Source of the DNA: CAYUIG01 sp964444685
GTDB lineage: Bacteria; Gemmatimonadota; Gemmatimonadetes; Longimicrobiales; RSA9
Direction: 5' to 3'
Assembly: GCA_964444685.1 (NCBI GenBank)
Contig: CAYUIG010000005.1
Location: 1 to 64,000 of the forward strand
DNA: 64,000 nt
The position numbers were made by a program, and so were the translations under genes. A model generated the notes under the pieces. The model ran no database searches. It saw only the letters and a list, made by a program, of their open reading frames with translations, and was not told where the DNA came from. Below are positions 8,805-16,238 of the stretch, piece after piece; position 1 is the stretch's first letter, and every line of letters starts with the position of its first letter.

Positions 8805-10442
8805 TCATTCCTCTTCGGCCTTCAGGTATACCTCGACGTCCGCAAGCGCGGCCTGGGTCCACGGCTGGCCGGTCTGCGGGTCGATCTTCGCCGCGGCCGA
8901 CGTAAGGCCCGCATAGGCAGTGTCACCCGGCTTGCGGACCCCTACAGCGGCCGGCACGCCATCGGACAGCAGCCCCATCCGTATCGTGAGCGGGCCGCTG
9001 TTCGGGAGCCGTGCGACGGTGAACGCGGCGACGGCGTGAATCTTCTGCCCGCCCCCGGCGGCCGGGAGGGTCGCGTGCTGTTCCACGTCGCCATCCAGCA
9101 TATCGACGTGCGTTGTGTCGCCATCGTCGGGAACCTCGCCGAGATCCGCATCGTCGGCCGGGTAGAAGTCCACAACCCCCGGCCCCAAGAAGCCGGTCCC
9201 TGCGCCGCCTGCGCGATCGTCGAGGTAGACGTCCGTGATCCAAACGAACGCGTTCGGGATGCCGCTGAATCGGATGCGCTCGCACCCGCCGGCCACGCCC
9301 CCGAGGTTGCGGTTGCTGCCCCCGAACGAGAAGAGCTGCGTTTCGTGCTGATGCACGCGCACCTCGAAGTCCCCGGCGGATTCGAGCGCCGCCGAAATCT
9401 CGACGTAGTACTCGGCGCCCGCCTCGAGCGGATCGAGCGCCTGCCCTTGGAGTAGCGTCGTGCTGCGCTTCACCTGGAGGTAGCCGTCCGCCGAGATCCC
9501 GAGCGATGCGATCGCGCCACCGCCCGCCGGAAGGAACGTCACGATCGGAACCTCGGTGCCGAATGCAGTCGCGCGGAACCGGAACCCAAGCACGAGCTCC
9601 GTCGCGTTCGGGATCGCGCGCAGGATCGAATCCGAAGACCCCGACAGCCGCAGCATCCGCCGCGACGTGGCCGGTTCGACGGCCACGGTTGCGTTGCCGG
9701 TCGTCAACGTGAACGAGCCCGAGCCGATCGCGTGCGAGATGTCGCCGATGTGCCCGAATCCGAAAATGAACGGGAGCGGCGAGGCGGGCGCCGACGTGTT
9801 GAAGTTGTCCCAGTACGCCGGCCGCGCGGGCGTCCCGCCTTCGCTGCTGCCAGTGACGCGTGCAACCTCGAAGCGCACGCTTACGGCCGTGATGTCGCTG
9901 TACGGATTCGCCATCCGCAGCGCCTCGACCCACTCGAACGGTGCGCCGCCCGCGTCGGCCGCGTAGCTGAAGACGATCTCGTCCGTCGCGCTTTCGTGAT
10001 GGATCTTGAGCCAATCGGTTTCCCCGGCTTCGAATCCACCCAGGTGGTTGTACGCGTTTGCGGCAGGCCCTCCGTCGCGAACAATCACATTCAGCGCCCA
10101 GCCGCTCGCGCCGTCGAGCGTGCGCCACTGCACCCAATGCGTCGAGTCGATCAGGATATACCAGCGGGAATCGCGCTTGATCGGATGCCCTTCGCCGCTA
10201 TTGGTAGGCTGAACGATGCGCACATAGGCGTAGGAGTCCGTCAGGTCATAGGTGCCGGCGGATTCGATGTAGACGTGCGTCGGTGTCGCCGGCTCCGCGG
10301 TCGCTGCCGACTCGACGGCCAGCTCGAGCTGCCCGTTCTCTTCCTGCGCGTAGCCGGTAACGTTGCCGGTATCGCCCGCCACCCACAGCGGCGAGAGGTC
10401 GTTATCGGAAAAGTCGTCAATCAGCGTTTCGAGCTTCGCCAT
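8805..10442 (-). CDS. Lectin/LamG-like phage structural protein
   Basis: A 545-residue beta-rich protein with two jelly-roll-like repeats. Each has segments such as YVRIVQP, WLKIHHE and FRFRATAFG, YYVEISAALE, FEVRVHQHE, the pattern of concanavalin-A/LamG domains. The N-terminus (LETLIDDFSDNDLSP) and a C-terminal domain with VYLDDRAGG and MLDGD segments resemble phage tail or virion-decoration proteins that recognise surfaces. There is no signal peptide. It is the last gene of the leftward run. A helper-phage adhesin or particle protein is plausible; exact role unproven. Confidence 0.6.
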   Translation of the reverse strand: MAKLETLIDDFSDNDLSPLWVAGDTGNVTGYAQEENGQLELAVESAATAEPATPTHVYIESAGTYDLTDSYAYVRIVQPTNSGEGHPIKRDSRWYILIDSTHWVQWRTLDGASGWALNVIVRDGGPAANAYNHLGGFEAGETDWLKIHHESATDEIVFSYAADAGGAPFEWVEALRMANPYSDITAVSVRFEVARVTGSSEGGTPARPAYWDNFNTSAPASPLPFIFGFGHIGDISHAIGSGSFTLTTGNATVAVEPATSRRMLRLSGSSDSILRAIPNATELVLGFRFRATAFGTEVPIVTFLPAGGGAIASLGISADGYLQVKRSTTLLQGQALDPLEAGAEYYVEISAALESAGDFEVRVHQHETQLFSFGGSNRNLGGVAGGCERIRFSGIPNAFVWITDVYLDDRAGGAGTGFLGPGVVDFYPADDADLGEVPDDGDTTHVDMLDGDVEQHATLPAAGGGQKIHAVAAFTVARLPNSGPLTIRMGLLSDGVPAAVGVRKPGDTAYAGLTSAAAKIDPQTGQPWTQAALADVEVYLKAEEE

Positions 10443-10715
10443 GCGTTGCGCTCAACGTGCGGGATGGAAGCACCTGGGCGGGGGCAAGGCCCACGGCCGG
10501 CGCCGCCGCGCCTTCCTCGACGCGCGCCGCCCAGGGGTGATTGAGGAGGAAGGGCGAACGTCGGCCGACTGCGAGCGTGCGCCTGCGTTCACGCGAGTCT
10601 TGCCGACGCCACCCTTTCCGATATGCAGGAGGGGCGGCCGTAGCGCCGCACACGGCTCGAAGCCAAAGCCGCCCAGGCCCCGAAAGCCTGGAGAACTACG
10701 GACCGCCCCTGAACG
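10443..10715 (-). other. 273-base gap, no convincing gene
   Basis: A GTG-initiated frame of 78 codons (10653 to 10417) crosses this stretch and overlaps the next gene, but it is Arg/Ala/Pro-rich with no ribosome site. Another frame contains a short KGGVGKTR string that mimics a P-loop without any fold around it. The plus-strand GC-rich text also shows nothing. Confidence 0.4.
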
Positions 10716-11369
10716 TCAGTCGTCATCCTTCGCCACGGCGATGCAATCGCGCGGCCGATTGCCCGGCTTCGTTTCGCGGCCGGTGCAGCGCGCGCAGCCG
10801 CAACCCGCGAAACGCACGTCGAGGTCCGAAATCCAGCGCCGGCGATTCTGCGTCAGCGCGAGCCAGCGCGCGTTGGCGCGGCGCCAGTCGTGTTCGGCCA
10901 GCTCGCGCGCCGTGCGCGCCAGGATGATTTGATCGTACAGCTTTTCGCGTTGCCGTTCGTGCGCCGGCCGCGGCCGCTCGCCACGGCCCACGTTCCTGTA
11001 GTCGCGCTCGGCTGCGTGCAGCGCCTCGATCGCCGCGTTGATTGCGAGGCCCGCATCGTCGCGCGCGATCCTCGCCGCCTCGAGCGCCTCATCGAACGGA
11101 GTCGGCGGATCCGGCTCCTTCGGGACCGTGAACCGCTGCGCACGCGCGGCCTCCCACACCTTCAGGTCCAGCTCGCGCTCTCCGGGCGGCTCGATGTGCT
11201 GCGCCGCCGCGCGGATCAGCTCGACGTCCTTCGCGTCGACGTACGGCCGCCCCCCGCGCACGAGATCGCGCGCCGCCGCAAGCAGCTCGGCGATCCCGCC
11301 GAAACGACGGCCCGCCACCTCGAGGCCCGCACCGTTTCCGTTCGCCTTCGTACCCAAGTCCCGGTCCAT
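10716..11369 (-). CDS. Unknown helical element protein with C-terminal Cys cluster
   Basis: A 217-residue, charged, largely alpha-helical protein. The N-terminal half is rich in Ala/Glu/Arg helices (residues about 25-145). The C-terminus has the cluster FAGCGCARCTGRET, a possible metal site. I chose the ATG at 11369 because GGAGGA lies 9 bases upstream; a GTG at 11390 overlapping the protease stop is the alternative. It directly follows the prohead protease gene, where a capsid or head-completion gene would normally be, but it resembles neither. Confidence 0.6.
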   Translation of the reverse strand: MDRDLGTKANGNGAGLEVAGRRFGGIAELLAAARDLVRGGRPYVDAKDVELIRAAAQHIEPPGERELDLKVWEAARAQRFTVPKEPDPPTPFDEALEAARIARDDAGLAINAAIEALHAAERDYRNVGRGERPRPAHERQREKLYDQIILARTARELAEHDWRRANARWLALTQNRRRWISDLDVRFAGCGCARCTGRETKPGNRPRDCIAVAKDDD

Positions 11370-11386
11370 TCTGGATGATCCTCCGT

Positions 11387-12076
11387 TCACGACATCGCGG
11401 TCCGCCCGAGCCGCGATACTGCAAAGAACCGCTCAACCTCCCGCCGAACGGCAACCTCGTGCGGGTCTTCGCGTCGAAACCGCGTCGAGCGTGCAATCAC
11501 TCTCATGAACTCCTGTTCAACGGCTTCGTCGGCCGCCGCGGCTTCGAGCCGTTCGCGATCCTCGGCGCGCGCCTCGAGCGTGCGCGTCCCGCGGCTGGCG
11601 CCGACCAGGACGGGCGACACCTCGCGCGGTGTGACGCTCGCCATGACGCGTTTCGCGCCGCGCGCGCGCAGCTCGCTACTGAGCGGGCCTTCCCGAACGG
11701 TCGTGTTGGGCCAGACCCAGGACCATTCCACCGGGACGCCCGACTCCTGAAGCGCGCGGATCGTCCCCCAGGCCGCATGTGCGTGTGGAAGATCGACGAA
11801 GTATTTCCCGCGAAATACGAATGCGTCGGCGCCGTCCACCTTCTCCTGGAAGATCCGGCCGGCGCCCACCGGGAGCGCCGCGTGCAGTGCAGCATCGTGA
11901 TTCCAGGTGGACATCAGCACGGGCGAGCCGTGCATGATCGCGCCGGGTAGCAGCACGTCGCCGTCTTTGTCCGGCACGCCCGCGGTCGCGATGACGGCGG
12001 CAACCTCGCCCCTATTCCGGTCCGAATCACTCATGGATCGAAAGTTACGCAGCGTCGCCGCGGGGTGAGTGGACAT
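11387..12076 (-). CDS. HK97-family prohead protease
   Basis: Serine protease that matures phage procapsids. Of 229 residues, the core runs from VAAVIATAGVPDKDGDVLLP through WNHD (His60) and LPVGAGRI. Next come EWSWVW, where Ser119 would be the nucleophile, and VSPVLVGASRGT. This is the usual order for the family, and the length is normal. The first ATG overlaps the upstream gene by 32 bases; Met15 at 12034 is an alternative start, but neither has a good ribosome site. No scaffold, major capsid or portal gene is nearby, which is unusual because these proteases normally sit in a portal-protease-capsid block. Confidence 0.8.
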   Translation of the reverse strand: MSTHPAATLRNFRSMSDSDRNRGEVAAVIATAGVPDKDGDVLLPGAIMHGSPVLMSTWNHDAALHAALPVGAGRIFQEKVDGADAFVFRGKYFVDLPHAHAAWGTIRALQESGVPVEWSWVWPNTTVREGPLSSELRARGAKRVMASVTPREVSPVLVGASRGTRTLEARAEDRERLEAAAADEAVEQEFMRVIARSTRFRREDPHEVAVRREVERFFAVSRLGRTAMS

Positions 12077-12464
12077 CCATGTCCACCGCGTTTCGCTGCC
12101 AGCGCCGGAGCCGGCGGGCCACGGAATCCGATGGGCGCGTGTTCAGGTCGGAATCGTCCTCGAGGCCCAGCGCCTCGCACGCCTCCGCGAGCGCATCCAG
12201 CTCGCCAAGCGTTTCGCCGGCCGCGGCGTGGATGTCGGCCGCCAGGAGCCGCATCGCGCACACGGTCACGACGTCGCGCAGCGGCGCGCACGCACGCCAG
12301 CCGCCGCGCGGCAGGCCCATGACGCCCTCGAAGCGTTCGACGGCCGCGCGATCGTCGGGCGGTAGCACCGCCCAACAGGCGTCGAGATCAGGCAGGAGGC
12401 GATACACGGAAGACCAGCCGGCAACAGAGCCGGCACGTCCACCAGCCCAGGTAACAGCGGTCAA
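12045..12464 (-). CDS. Unknown 139-aa element protein
   Basis: A soluble helical protein with several Cys and Trp residues (ACWAVLPPDD, GWRACAPLRD, CAMRLLAADI) and an acidic segment LGELDALAEACEALGLEDD. It overlaps the 66-residue gene upstream by 77 bases and the protease downstream by 32 bases, so translation is probably coupled. An internal GTG at 12407 is a possible shorter start. No family recognised. Confidence 0.55.
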   Translation of the reverse strand: MTAVTWAGGRAGSVAGWSSVYRLLPDLDACWAVLPPDDRAAVERFEGVMGLPRGGWRACAPLRDVVTVCAMRLLAADIHAAAGETLGELDALAEACEALGLEDDSDLNTRPSDSVARRLRRWQRNAVDMDVHSPRGDAA

Positions 12465-12588
12465 GGACGGGCCGAACGCACCGGCAGTATTTCCGCTCGG
12501 GCGCGACCGCGGCCGTTTCAGGCGGTTCCGGCGCCGGCTCGGGCGATTTTGTTGCGCGCCTCGCGATTTTTCTTGGCGTCCCCATCAA
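12388..12588 (-). CDS. Small Cys-rich (zinc-binding-like) protein, 66 aa
   Basis: The C-terminal half contains YCRC, DRC and WTCRLCC, spaced like a treble-clef or zinc-ribbon finger, after a basic and proline-rich N-terminus (GTPRKIARRATKSPEP). It is short and overlaps its neighbour, but the Cys spacing and position in a run of similar small genes support it. Function unknown. Confidence 0.45.
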   Translation of the reverse strand: MMGTPRKIARRATKSPEPAPEPPETAAVAPERKYCRCVRPVLDRCYLGWWTCRLCCRLVFRVSPPA

Positions 12589-12679
12589 AATCCTTGTCGT
12601 TTAGCGAAAATGTTTGGCGCGGGCGGTCCGGTCAGGGGGTGCCCGAAAGAAACGGGGTCGCTGGGAGTCGAGGCCTGCG

Positions 12680-12877
12680 TCATGCCGCGTCGCCTCCGGG
12701 CGGGGGCCCAGCCGCCAGCTCCTCGAGCATCCCGAGCGCGCGCCGCTTCGCCTCGATCAGCCGATCCAGTCGCGTCGTGCGGATGCCTTCGTGCTGCGCC
12801 GCGGCCCTGTCGGCTTCGAGGCGTGCGAGCTGTTCGCGCAGCCGGGCGATTCCCTGCGGAATATCCGAGGTCGTCAT
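12680..12877 (-). CDS. Small coiled-coil protein, 65 aa
   Basis: Residues 8-55 form a heptad-patterned amphipathic helix (IARLREQLARLEADRAAAQ) with a Gly/Pro tail. The ATG at 12877 overlaps the stop of the upstream gene as ATGA, indicating translational coupling. An in-frame ATG at 12970 would only add disordered sequence. Function unknown. Confidence 0.6.
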   Translation of the reverse strand: MTTSDIPQGIARLREQLARLEADRAAAQHEGIRTTRLDRLIEAKRRALGMLEELAAGPPPGGDAA

Positions 12878-13185
12878 GGCCGGCCGGCTTCCCACCCGAG
12901 CGGACACGGCTGGCGTCGGCCATCGGCACCGCGATGCCGCGGCCCTACCGTCGTCCCTTTGTGCCGACACAGCCGCGGCGTATCAAGCCAGGCGAGCGGA
13001 CAGGAGCAGGTGAGCGCGAATCCGCCGCAGCATGGGCACGGCTCGGCTTCGCAACCGGCGCGATGCAGCTCGCCCGCTCCCGCGCCGCACTCCCAGCATG
13101 AGCCGTCGCCGGCCGTGCTCCATCGGTTGTCTGGTCCCTGCGGAATCCGTTCGAGGCGTGCGCGTCGAAGCGGGATGATCGTCAT
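12874..13185 (-). CDS. Small multi-Cys zinc-finger-like protein, 103 aa
   Basis: Cys pairs CWEC, CPCC and CSC and a later LCRHKG give a zinc-finger look. The N-terminus MTIIPLRRARLERIPQG is basic. It is joined by ATGA overlaps to a 25-codon frame upstream and to the coiled-coil gene downstream. It may be a regulator or nucleic-acid-binding accessory of the element; no family recognised. Confidence 0.6.
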   Translation of the reverse strand: MTIIPLRRARLERIPQGPDNRWSTAGDGSCWECGAGAGELHRAGCEAEPCPCCGGFALTCSCPLAWLDTPRLCRHKGTTVGPRHRGADGRRQPCPLGWEAGRP

Positions 13186-13259
13186 TGATCCCTTCCGGCG
13201 AATGGCAGGCAGAACGCCACGGCGAGGGCGGCCATGAGCAGGCGGAGCAGCCTTCCCAT
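13182..13259 (-). CDS. Possible 25-aa hydrophobic peptide
   Basis: The frame from ATG 13259 encodes MGRLLRLLMAALAVAFCLPF and five more residues, one short membrane helix. It ends in an ATGA overlap with the zinc-finger gene, so it may act as a leader for coupled translation. It is too short to be sure, and the longer in-frame extension runs through the repeat region and is unlikely to be coding. Confidence 0.3.
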   Translation of the reverse strand: MGRLLRLLMAALAVAFCLPFAGRDQ

Positions 13260-13272
13260 GCGTCCCCGTCCC

Positions 13273-13418
13273 CCGTTCCCGTCCTTACTTAGGACGGGGA
13301 AACGGGACGGGTTGGGCGCGTCCGCGGAAAAAGCTAGTCGGGACGCGGCCGGGACGGGTTGGGACGGGTTGCGGGACGCGTTCCCGCAAAAAAGCTCGGG
13401 ACGGGTTCGGGACGGGTT
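13273..13418. repeat. Iteron-like repeats and hairpin, candidate replication origin
   Basis: Five exact copies of GGGACGGGTT lie at 13304-13313, 13351-13360, 13361-13370, 13398-13407 and 13409-13418. Some are spaced 10-11 bp apart. Two A-runs ending AAAAAGCT lie between copies. Just left, CCCGTCCT-TACTT-AGGACGGG with outer CCCGTT/AACGGG arms makes a long hairpin (about 13273-13306). The cluster directly follows the RepA-like gene, the usual place for an iteron origin. A regulatory array is the alternative. Confidence 0.55.
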
Positions 13419-13429
13419 GCGATCGGGGG

Positions 13430-14446
13430 TCATAGGTCGATCTCCTCCTGGCCGGCAGCGATCCACCGATCGCCCTTGCCGGGGGTCTTCTTGATCGTCC
13501 CTGCGGCGTGGAGCTGCACGATCGCGCGCCGCACGTCGGCCGCGCGCTTCCCGACGCCCTGAATGGTGGCGGTCGTGCTCGCGCCGGGGTGCGCGACGAT
13601 GTACGCGAGCACCATCGCGTCCAGCGTCGGCTCGGAGCCGGTGGCCAGCTCGAAACGGTTGCCTACCTTCCGCACGGCGAACGGTTCGACAGGCCAGCGC
13701 GCGCGGCCCTTGAACCGGCGCAGGGTGAGGTCGTCCTTCACCGGCTCCATCTCATACAGACAGTCGAACGCGGCAGCGATCTCGAGCGCGCCTCGGTATG
13801 CGCCATCGCTTCGCCGGGGGTGATGAAGCACGAGCAGGCCGACGTCGTAATCGCGGGCGAGCTGAATCCACGGCCGCACCAGGCTTCCCCAACCCGAGTT
13901 GTCGCCGTCCTCCGGTGCGCGTCCGAGCTGCACGCGCGCCAGCTCCATGAGGCTATCCACTACCACGATGCTGGCCGGCAACTCGGCGAGCTGCGCCTTG
14001 GTGTCCTCGAGGATGGTGCGTCGTGCGAGGGCCACCATGCGCACGCGATCTCCGTCCGCGCCCATCTCGGAGAATCGACGCACGCCATCGCCCATCGCTT
14101 CCTCAAGCCCGAGCCAAAGCGCGTTGGCCTGCGCGACATCGCCGCCGAAGATCGGCTCGCCGCGAGAGACGTGCGCGACGCACGCCGCCGCGATCGTTGA
14201 CTTTCCCGCCTTATCGCCGCCGACAACCGCGGTCGCGCGTCCGCGCCACACCACGCGGCGGATGATCTCTTCGGGCGGACGTAGCAGCTCCGGCCGTGCG
14301 AGTGCGTCGGCAAGGCTGAGAAACACGGGAGTGTCGGCGTCGGGATCGTCGGGACGATTCGCGGCGGGTTGTTCCCCGGCGTTGCGCGTTGCGGCGCGTG
14401 CGTGTGCGCGGATGTCTTCAGCGACCGGAATGACGGTCGCCATCAT
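13430..14446 (-). CDS. RepA-like RecA-fold ATPase (replication helicase/initiator)
   Basis: A 338-residue protein whose RecA-type core has Walker A GGDKAGKST (76-84). A Walker B strand (ASIVVVDSL) and a sensor-like segment VGLLVLHHPRR follow. This matches the AAA_25/RepA family of plasmid and phage replicative ATPases. The C-terminal 60 residues look like a winged helix (ATIQGVGKRAADVRRAIVQL) for origin or DNA binding. The ATG at 14446 overlaps the prim-pol stop as ATGA, so the two are co-translated. The gene ends beside the iteron-like repeats. Confidence 0.82.
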   Translation of the reverse strand: MMATVIPVAEDIRAHARAATRNAGEQPAANRPDDPDADTPVFLSLADALARPELLRPPEEIIRRVVWRGRATAVVGGDKAGKSTIAAACVAHVSRGEPIFGGDVAQANALWLGLEEAMGDGVRRFSEMGADGDRVRMVALARRTILEDTKAQLAELPASIVVVDSLMELARVQLGRAPEDGDNSGWGSLVRPWIQLARDYDVGLLVLHHPRRSDGAYRGALEIAAAFDCLYEMEPVKDDLTLRRFKGRARWPVEPFAVRKVGNRFELATGSEPTLDAMVLAYIVAHPGASTTATIQGVGKRAADVRRAIVQLHAAGTIKKTPGKGDRWIAAGQEEIDL

Positions 14447-15216
14447 GCCACCTGGCGCGCCCGGAATGCGCTGCGGATCGTCCGCTCGATCTCGCGCACC
14501 GGGAGCCCGGTCGCGCGCGCGGCGACGGTAAGCGCGGCCTCTACTGCATCAGCGTGCGCCTCGCCGGCCGCCACGAAGCGCGCGAGCGAATACGCGGCCC
14601 GGTTCAGCGCGTTGTTGCGCTCGCCTTCCGTCGCGACGGCCAACGCCTCGCACTCGCGCACGATTGCGGCGACGATGTACGCGCAGCTCGTGCCGGTCGG
14701 TATCGGGCGCACGGGCGCGCGCGGCGGTTCGGGCGGGCGCAGCGCGGCAAGTACAGCGGGCGGTAGCGGCCCAACATCGGCGATCCGTCCAGACCAGCGG
14801 TAGACGTGCCCGCTCGGATGCACGGACGGCGGGAGCATTACGTACCCACGATCCGCGCGCACGTCGAGCAGGCCGTGCAGCTTCGTGTTGCCGATCGGCG
14901 GCCCGCCCGGATGTCGGAAATAGAGATGCCGGCCGCGCGGGGTGAGTACAGCGAGCCCGGCATCCAGCGCACCGAGCCGGCGCGCTTCCGCCTCGCCGTC
15001 CGCATGGTCGTAGTCGAGTACGATCAGCCCGGCACGGCCCGGCGGGAATCCGATGTTGGCGTGCGGGGTCTGGCGCCACCACCTGGCGACGATCTCAGCA
15101 TCTACGGTCGCGTCCTGGAATCCGTGCGACGCAGCCGGTTCCTTCGCCCGAGGGCGGCATCGGAAGACCGGCCAGCCCTGCCGCGCGTAGGCGAGCGCCG
15201 CGTCGGCGAGCGTCAC
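14443..15216 (-). CDS. Bifunctional DNA primase/polymerase (prim-pol, AEP type)
   Basis: A 257-residue protein with the prim-pol N-terminal signature. It has ALAYARQGWPVFRC, then a TPHANIGF segment, the metal-binding strand LIVLDYDH, and TPRGRHLYF with its conserved histidine. The tail is a PriCT-like helical region (about 195-257). It would prime and extend DNA during element replication with the RepA-like ATPase. The GTG at 15216 overlaps the previous stop as GTGA. The open frame extends much further upstream but is Arg-rich shadow there. Confidence 0.85.
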   Translation of the reverse strand: MTLADAALAYARQGWPVFRCRPRAKEPAASHGFQDATVDAEIVARWWRQTPHANIGFPPGRAGLIVLDYDHADGEAEARRLGALDAGLAVLTPRGRHLYFRHPGGPPIGNTKLHGLLDVRADRGYVMLPPSVHPSGHVYRWSGRIADVGPLPPAVLAALRPPEPPRAPVRPIPTGTSCAYIVAAIVRECEALAVATEGERNNALNRAAYSLARFVAAGEAHADAVEAALTVAARATGLPVREIERTIRSAFRARQVA

Positions 15217-15428
15217 GTGCCCGCCTCGACGGTCAGCGACTCCACCGCCCGCCGGAGCTGATGCACCCTCCCGACGAGGCGACGCGCATCGTCGTGCGCC
15301 AGCGCGGCGCGGTCGCGCACGCCGAGCGGCGCCGACCCGAGCGCACGCGTCAGGCGCTCGACGCCGCGCAGTAGGGCGCCCGCGACGGCTTCGGCCTGGC
15401 GGGCCTCCCACAGTGCATCGGGCGTCAT
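15213..15428 (-). CDS. Small helical element protein, 71 aa
   Basis: Starts at the ATG at 15428 (MTPDALWEARQAEAVAGALL) and is predicted all-helical, with LTRALGSAPLGVRDRAAL and VHQLRRAVESL. It lies between the AlpA gene (11 bases away) and prim-pol (GTGA overlap). Size and position suggest a regulatory or replication accessory. No motif. Confidence 0.55.
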   Translation of the reverse strand: MTPDALWEARQAEAVAGALLRGVERLTRALGSAPLGVRDRAALAHDDARRLVGRVHQLRRAVESLTVEAGT

Positions 15429-15439
15429 GGTGGAGCGCC

Positions 15440-15643
15440 CTATGCTGCGGGCCGCGGCCGGGAATCCTCGGCGGCGGGCTGCGCGCGCAGCCACTCGCGC
15501 ACCTCGGTCTCTAGCCAGTACACGATCCCGCCGGACCGCCGCCGCCGCGGGAAGGTACCGTCGCGCTCGCGCCGCCATATGGTCGTGCGCGACAGGCCGG
15601 CCATCCGCTCCACCTCCGACGCACGCAGTGCCCGCTCGTCCAT
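15440..15643 (-). CDS. AlpA/excisionase-family HTH regulator
   Basis: A 67-residue winged-helix protein of the AlpA/HTH_17 type. Residues 6-24 (ALRASEVERMAGLSRTTIWR) are the helix-turn-helix. The wing FPRRRRSGGIVYWLETEVREW is canonical. Such proteins activate integrase or act as recombination directionality factors in satellites and islands. The ATG at 15643 follows a G-run ribosome site. It heads the replication operon. Confidence 0.88.
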   Translation of the reverse strand: MDERALRASEVERMAGLSRTTIWRRERDGTFPRRRRSGGIVYWLETEVREWLRAQPAAEDSRPRPAA

Positions 15644-15737
15644 GTGACCCCCCCGTGTGTGTATGTGGATGTGCATGCACGATACGCCGGGGGTCGCGGC
15701 GTGCGCATCGCCGGATTATTCGATTTTCGTGGCGGAA

Positions 15738-16238
15738 TCAGCGGCGCGGATAGACGTACTTGTCGAGCGTATCCGGCGGCACGCCGGTTTCCTCCGCAAC
15801 GCGATCGAGTGCGGCGCGGTAAGCGTCGCTGGCGGGAAGCTCGCGGCCATGCTTGCGCTTCCATTCGCGCGCGTAGCGGGGATGCTCGAGCACGCGATGC
15901 CACCGCTGCACGCGGTTGGAGAGCCACAACCTCCGCCAGTGGTGCGCAGACAGACGTGCCTCGATTTTGTCCTTTACGGGTCGCCCGCGCGTGCGGGGAA
16001 CCTTGATCGTGCCGTCGAGTCGGCCCGCGATGTACTGGCGGATATCCTCGGGTATCGGCTGGTCATAGTCGCGAAGCCACCCGGCCAAGACACGATTCGA
16101 CGGATGCCAACGCCCCCCGCGAATCCAAAGGAACAACTCGAGCTCGCCGTCGACGGACGTCATCGACTTGAAGGCCGCCCGCAGCTGGGGCGGCAGGTAC
16201 TTCATCCGGTCGATGTAGGAGCGCGCGTCATCGCTCAT
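15738..16238 (-). CDS. Unknown protein translationally coupled to the integrase
   Basis: A 166-residue protein starting MSDDARSYIDRMKYLPPQL. The middle reads PEDIRQYIAGRLDGTIK followed by a basic stretch RTRGRPVKDK. The C-terminal half is rich in Trp, Arg and His (HHWRRLWLSNRVQRWHRVL), and it ends with a possible HTH (AALDRVAEETGVPPDTLDKY). Its ATG overlaps the integrase stop as ATGA, so it is expressed with the integrase. A DNA-binding accessory of recombination is a reasonable guess; no family recognised. Confidence 0.65.
   Translation of the reverse strand: MSDDARSYIDRMKYLPPQLRAAFKSMTSVDGELELFLWIRGGRWHPSNRVLAGWLRDYDQPIPEDIRQYIAGRLDGTIKVPRTRGRPVKDKIEARLSAHHWRRLWLSNRVQRWHRVLEHPRYAREWKRKHGRELPASDAYRAALDRVAEETGVPPDTLDKYVYPRR

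Noticed and set aside
10417..10715. KGGVGKTR string suggesting a ParA-like P-loop
   Set aside because: No fold surrounds it, the frame is Arg/Pro-rich and lacks a ribosome site.
13260..13430. Coding extension of the 25-codon frame through the GGGACGGGTT repeats
   Set aside because: The repeats produce low-complexity NPSRTRP-type text; a regulatory or origin role fits better.
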